From: an uncultured Clostridia bacterium
GTDB lineage: Bacteria; Bacillota; Clostridia; Christensenellales; Borkfalkiaceae
Assembly: GCA_930989535.1 (NCBI GenBank)
Contig: CAKNLK010000025.1
Coordinates: 1 to 32,064, forward strand
Reading direction: 5' to 3'
DNA: 32,064 bases
In this document: piece by piece, positions 29,790-32,064 of the stretch
Numbering within the stretch: position 1 is the first letter of the stretch
How the letters are laid out: the number at the start of each line of letters is the position of its first letter
Notes under the pieces: generated by a model
What the model saw: the letters and a program-made list of their open reading frames with translations, nothing else
Database searches by the model: none
What the model was told of the DNA's origin: nothing
Translations under genes and position numbers: made by a program

Positions 29790-32064
29790 TTATGCCTCCG
29801 GTATCGCCAGAATATTGAACGCCTTCCACCCTTCTGCGGCGCGGTACGCCTCCGCCGAAGCCGCCGGCACGTACACATCGGGCGCGACGCCCGTGCTGAA
29901 CGCGTTCCCCGACACGGCGGGCGGCACTTGCGCCGCAACGGTGAGCGAACGCAGCCCGCTGCACCCATAGAACGCATAATCGCCGATTTGCGTTACCTCC
30001 GCCCGCAGCTCCGCGCTCTGCAAGAAGCTGCAATTCATAAAGGAATATTGCGCGACTGCCGTTTCGTCCGTGATGACGACCTGCCGCAGCGACTGCGGGA
30101 TATAGTAGTAATAGCCGGTGAGCTGCATGGTCGTCCCCTCGGCGGCGCTCGTCGTATACCCGAAGATATGCCCGAGCACCTGCGTGGCGCCCGCCTCCGT
30201 GCCCCTGTCTGCGCCGACAAAAGGCAGTACCATGCTTTCCACCGAATTGCACCCCATAAACGCGGCAACGCCGATGCCCGTGACCGACTTTTCCACCGTG
30301 ATTGCTTTCAGCGCGCCGCAGTTTTGGAATGCGTATTGCCCGATTGTCGCAAGATTTTTACCCAAAACCGCCGTATTGGCGCTTTCGCTGTTGACCATGC
30401 CGAGCGAAACACAGCCGGCAAAGGCGTAGTCTCCGATGCTCTGCAATCCGTCTCCGTACGTCACGCTCTGCAGCGAAGTACAGCCGTAAAACGCGTAGCT
30501 CCCGATTGACTGCACGCCGTTGCCGATTGTCACATTTTGCAGCGACGTACAATTATAAAAAGCGTAGTTCCCGACGGAAACGACCGCATCGCCGATAATA
30601 ACCTGTTTTATGCTGTTATTATGCGCGAATGCATACTCGCCGATGCTCGTTACCCCTGCGGGAATCGTGACCGTTTCCGCACTTCCGATATAGTGCAGCA
30701 GAACGCCGTTTTCGATGATAAACCCGTCTTCGGAGGCAGATGCCGGCCTGATTTTATCCGCATATGTACTCCAATTCGCCGCAGAAGCATAGGCGGAATA
30801 CGCGTCGTCGGGGACGAGGATGAGCAGCGTCGCGGGTGTCGAACCAAAGGCACTCGTACCGAGCGAGGTAAGTGAAAGCACATCCTCCCGCAGAACCTGC
30901 ACAAACTGCAATTGCGAACATCCGTTAAACGCATACGAACCGATGCTCGCCACGCTTTCGGGTATCACCATCTCCGTCAATCCGCTGCAATTGTAGAAAG
31001 CATATGTATAAATTGCCGTTATCCCCTCGTTCAGCTTGATACTCGTCAGCATTGTGCAACCGTAGAAGGCGTTCGCCGATATCCCCGTCGCATCCGTTAT
31101 CACTATCTCCCGCAGACTGCTCGGAATATAATAACGATTATAATAATAATAATATGAACTCCTATAATAGTTTTCACCTTGATATATCAATATATCTGTT
31201 GACGGAGGTTTTGCCGATGAACCGCTGGAATATATCTCTCCGCCGAATATGTACCCGAACAAATATCGCGAACCGCCGTTCCAACTGCTTGAAGCCGTAG
31301 ACGGTGTGCTTGTCGTCGTGCTTCTGCTTCCGCCCACAAACGGTAATGTCATCTTCACCAAAGAATTGCAGCCCTGGAACGCTCCTTGGCCTATGCTCGT
31401 CACGCTGTTTGGTACCACTACTTCCGTTATCTTACCCAAATTTCGGAACGCAAAATTGCCGATACTTGTAAGCCCTTCCTGCAAGATAACTTTTCCGTCA
31501 ATGCCGCTGTTGACACGTACCAAATTTACACAACCGTCAAAAGCCTGTGCGCCTATACTTGTTACGATTCCTTGCATCGTAACGGAAGTTATTGAAGAAC
31601 AATTGGCAAATGCCTGAATTCCTATGCTTGTTACATTTGCACCAAGTATAACTTCGCCCTCTCCGTTTACGCTCGTGAGCGACGAACAATTGCTGAATAT
31701 ATAATCGGATATTCCGGTCAAACTACTCGGCAAAGTGACTTCCGTTAAATTACCGCTCTCCGCAAACGCATACGAACCGATGCTCGTCACGCTTTCGGGT
31801 ATTGCCATCTCCGTCAGTCCGTCACAGTTGTAGAACGCATATGTATTGATTGCCGTTATCCCTTCGTTCAATGTGATACTTGTCAGCATTGTGCAACCGT
31901 AGAAGGCGTTCGCCGATATCCCCGTCGCGTCTGTTATTACTATCTCTCGCAGACTGCTCGGAATATAATAGCGGTTATAATAATAACTCCAATCACCATA
32001 ATAATAATCATAATAGTTTTCACCTTGATATATCAACGTATCTGTTGACGGAGGTTTTGCCGAT
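29790..32064 (-). CDS. BspA-like leucine-rich-repeat surface protein, 5' end outside window
   Basis: At least 757 codons, open at the right edge, so the true start and any signal peptide are unseen. It is built of LRR_5 units of about 23 residues (for example IGSYAFYGCTSLQSVTYGDG), the type found in BspA-like and Treponema-type surface adhesins. The units are grouped in larger blocks, each ended by LPFVG..., a FGYIFG-like segment, a Tyr-rich run and IPSSLREIVITD. A segment of about 100 codons at the window edge recurs 846 bp further on. The C-terminus (after VPPAVSGNAF) has no membrane anchor or LPxTG. It is upstream of and coupled to the AAA ATPase. Confidence 0.9.
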   Translation of the reverse strand, partial: SAKPPSTDTLIYQGENYYDYYYGDWSYYYNRYYIPSSLREIVITDATGISANAFYGCTMLTSITLNEGITAINTYAFYNCDGLTEMAIPESVTSIGSYAFAESGNLTEVTLPSSLTGISDYIFSNCSSLTSVNGEGEVILGANVTSIGIQAFANCSSITSVTMQGIVTSIGAQAFDGCVNLVRVNSGIDGKVILQEGLTSIGNFAFRNLGKITEVVVPNSVTSIGQGAFQGCNSLVKMTLPFVGGSRSTTTSTPSTASSSWNGGSRYLFGYIFGGEIYSSGSSAKPPSTDILIYQGENYYRSSYYYYYNRYYIPSSLREIVITDATGISANAFYGCTMLTSIKLNEGITAIYTYAFYNCSGLTEMVIPESVASIGSYAFNGCSQLQFVQVLREDVLSLTSLGTSAFGSTPATLLILVPDDAYSAYASAANWSTYADKIRPASASEDGFIIENGVLLHYIGSAETVTIPAGVTSIGEYAFAHNNSIKQVIIGDAVVSVGNYAFYNCTSLQNVTIGNGVQSIGSYAFYGCTSLQSVTYGDGLQSIGDYAFAGCVSLGMVNSESANTAVLGKNLATIGQYAFQNCGALKAITVEKSVTGIGVAAFMGCNSVESMVLPFVGADRGTEAGATQVLGHIFGYTTSAAEGTTMQLTGYYYYIPQSLRQVVITDETAVAQYSFMNCSFLQSAELRAEVTQIGDYAFYGCSGLRSLTVAAQVPPAVSGNAFSTGVAPDVYVPAASAEAYRAAEGWKAFNILAIPEA
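30890..32064 (-). repeat. 846-bp-period internal duplication in the LRR gene
   Basis: Bases about 31740-32064 and 30894-31218 match closely at an offset of exactly 846 bp (282 codons). The best-kept part encodes IPSSLREIVITDATGISA, and the next part GCTMLTSI.LNEGITAI. The main difference lies in the Tyr-rich run (YYDYYYGDWSYYYNRYY against YYRSSYYYYYNRYY), made of TAT/TAA-like triplet tracts that can slip. Confidence 0.85.

Noticed and set aside
30700..32064. CRISPR-like or tandem DNA repeat array
   Set aside because: The periodicity comes from in-frame LRR_5 codons of one open reading frame; there are no unique spacers.

Overview
The window looks like chromosomal DNA of a Gram-positive anaerobe, most likely a gut-type member of the Clostridia. 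Clues are strong GGAGG ribosome sites, sigma-A promoters, GTP-type PEP carboxykinase, an EFR1-type ferredoxin flavoprotein, lipoprotein-anchored ABC sugar uptake without a local ATPase, and a BspA-like leucine-rich-repeat surface protein. The genus cannot be told from sequence alone. No rRNA, tRNA, phage, transposase or CRISPR array was seen.

Layout. 1-3181: cysS (cut by the left edge) with a divergent shikimate-kinase-like gene upstream of it, then an about 550-bp gene-free stretch packed with hairpin repeats, then mutY. 3460-5232: PEP carboxykinase on the minus strand, divergent from an unrecognised two-part protein (5511-6614). 6626-6845: a second copy of the structured repeat. 6844-7345: a divergent zinc-ribbon / Xre pair sharing an operator. 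7514-9411: a coupled SDR - EFR1 ferredoxin operon. 9583-13290 (minus): an amino-sugar operon in the order GlmU-like acetyltransferase, glmM, glmS, leading towards UDP-GlcNAc.

13513-27483 (minus) is a ten-gene, 14-kb sugar-use locus: solute-binding lipoprotein, small Ig-like anchored protein, two ABC permeases, a nucleoside-hydrolase-family enzyme, a large lipoprotein related to GH106-type hydrolases, a surface protein with jelly-roll and Ig domains, a cytoplasmic GH78-type alpha-L-rhamnosidase, a second lipoprotein that looks like a TIM-barrel hydrolase, and a ribokinase. A divergent AraC-type regulator (27698-28435) sits at the head. Two direct repeats spaced exactly 21 bp upstream of the operon promoter look like its binding site. 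The logic is surface capture and trimming, import of a rhamnose-containing oligosaccharide or glycoside, internal cleavage by GH78 and the nucleoside-hydrolase relative, and phosphorylation of a released pentose.

28665-32064 (minus) holds an open-ended BspA-like LRR surface protein, translationally coupled to a Vps4-like AAA ATPase with an N-terminal helical domain resembling MIT.

The most novel items are (i) a roughly 225-bp intergenic element present in two diverged copies whose helices differ in sequence but stay paired, as expected for a structured RNA; (ii) the rhamnosidase / nucleoside-hydrolase / ribokinase locus with its Cys-type C-terminal anchor; and (iii) the AAA ATPase paired with a large LRR protein. 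Assignments rest on motif reading; no database search was run.
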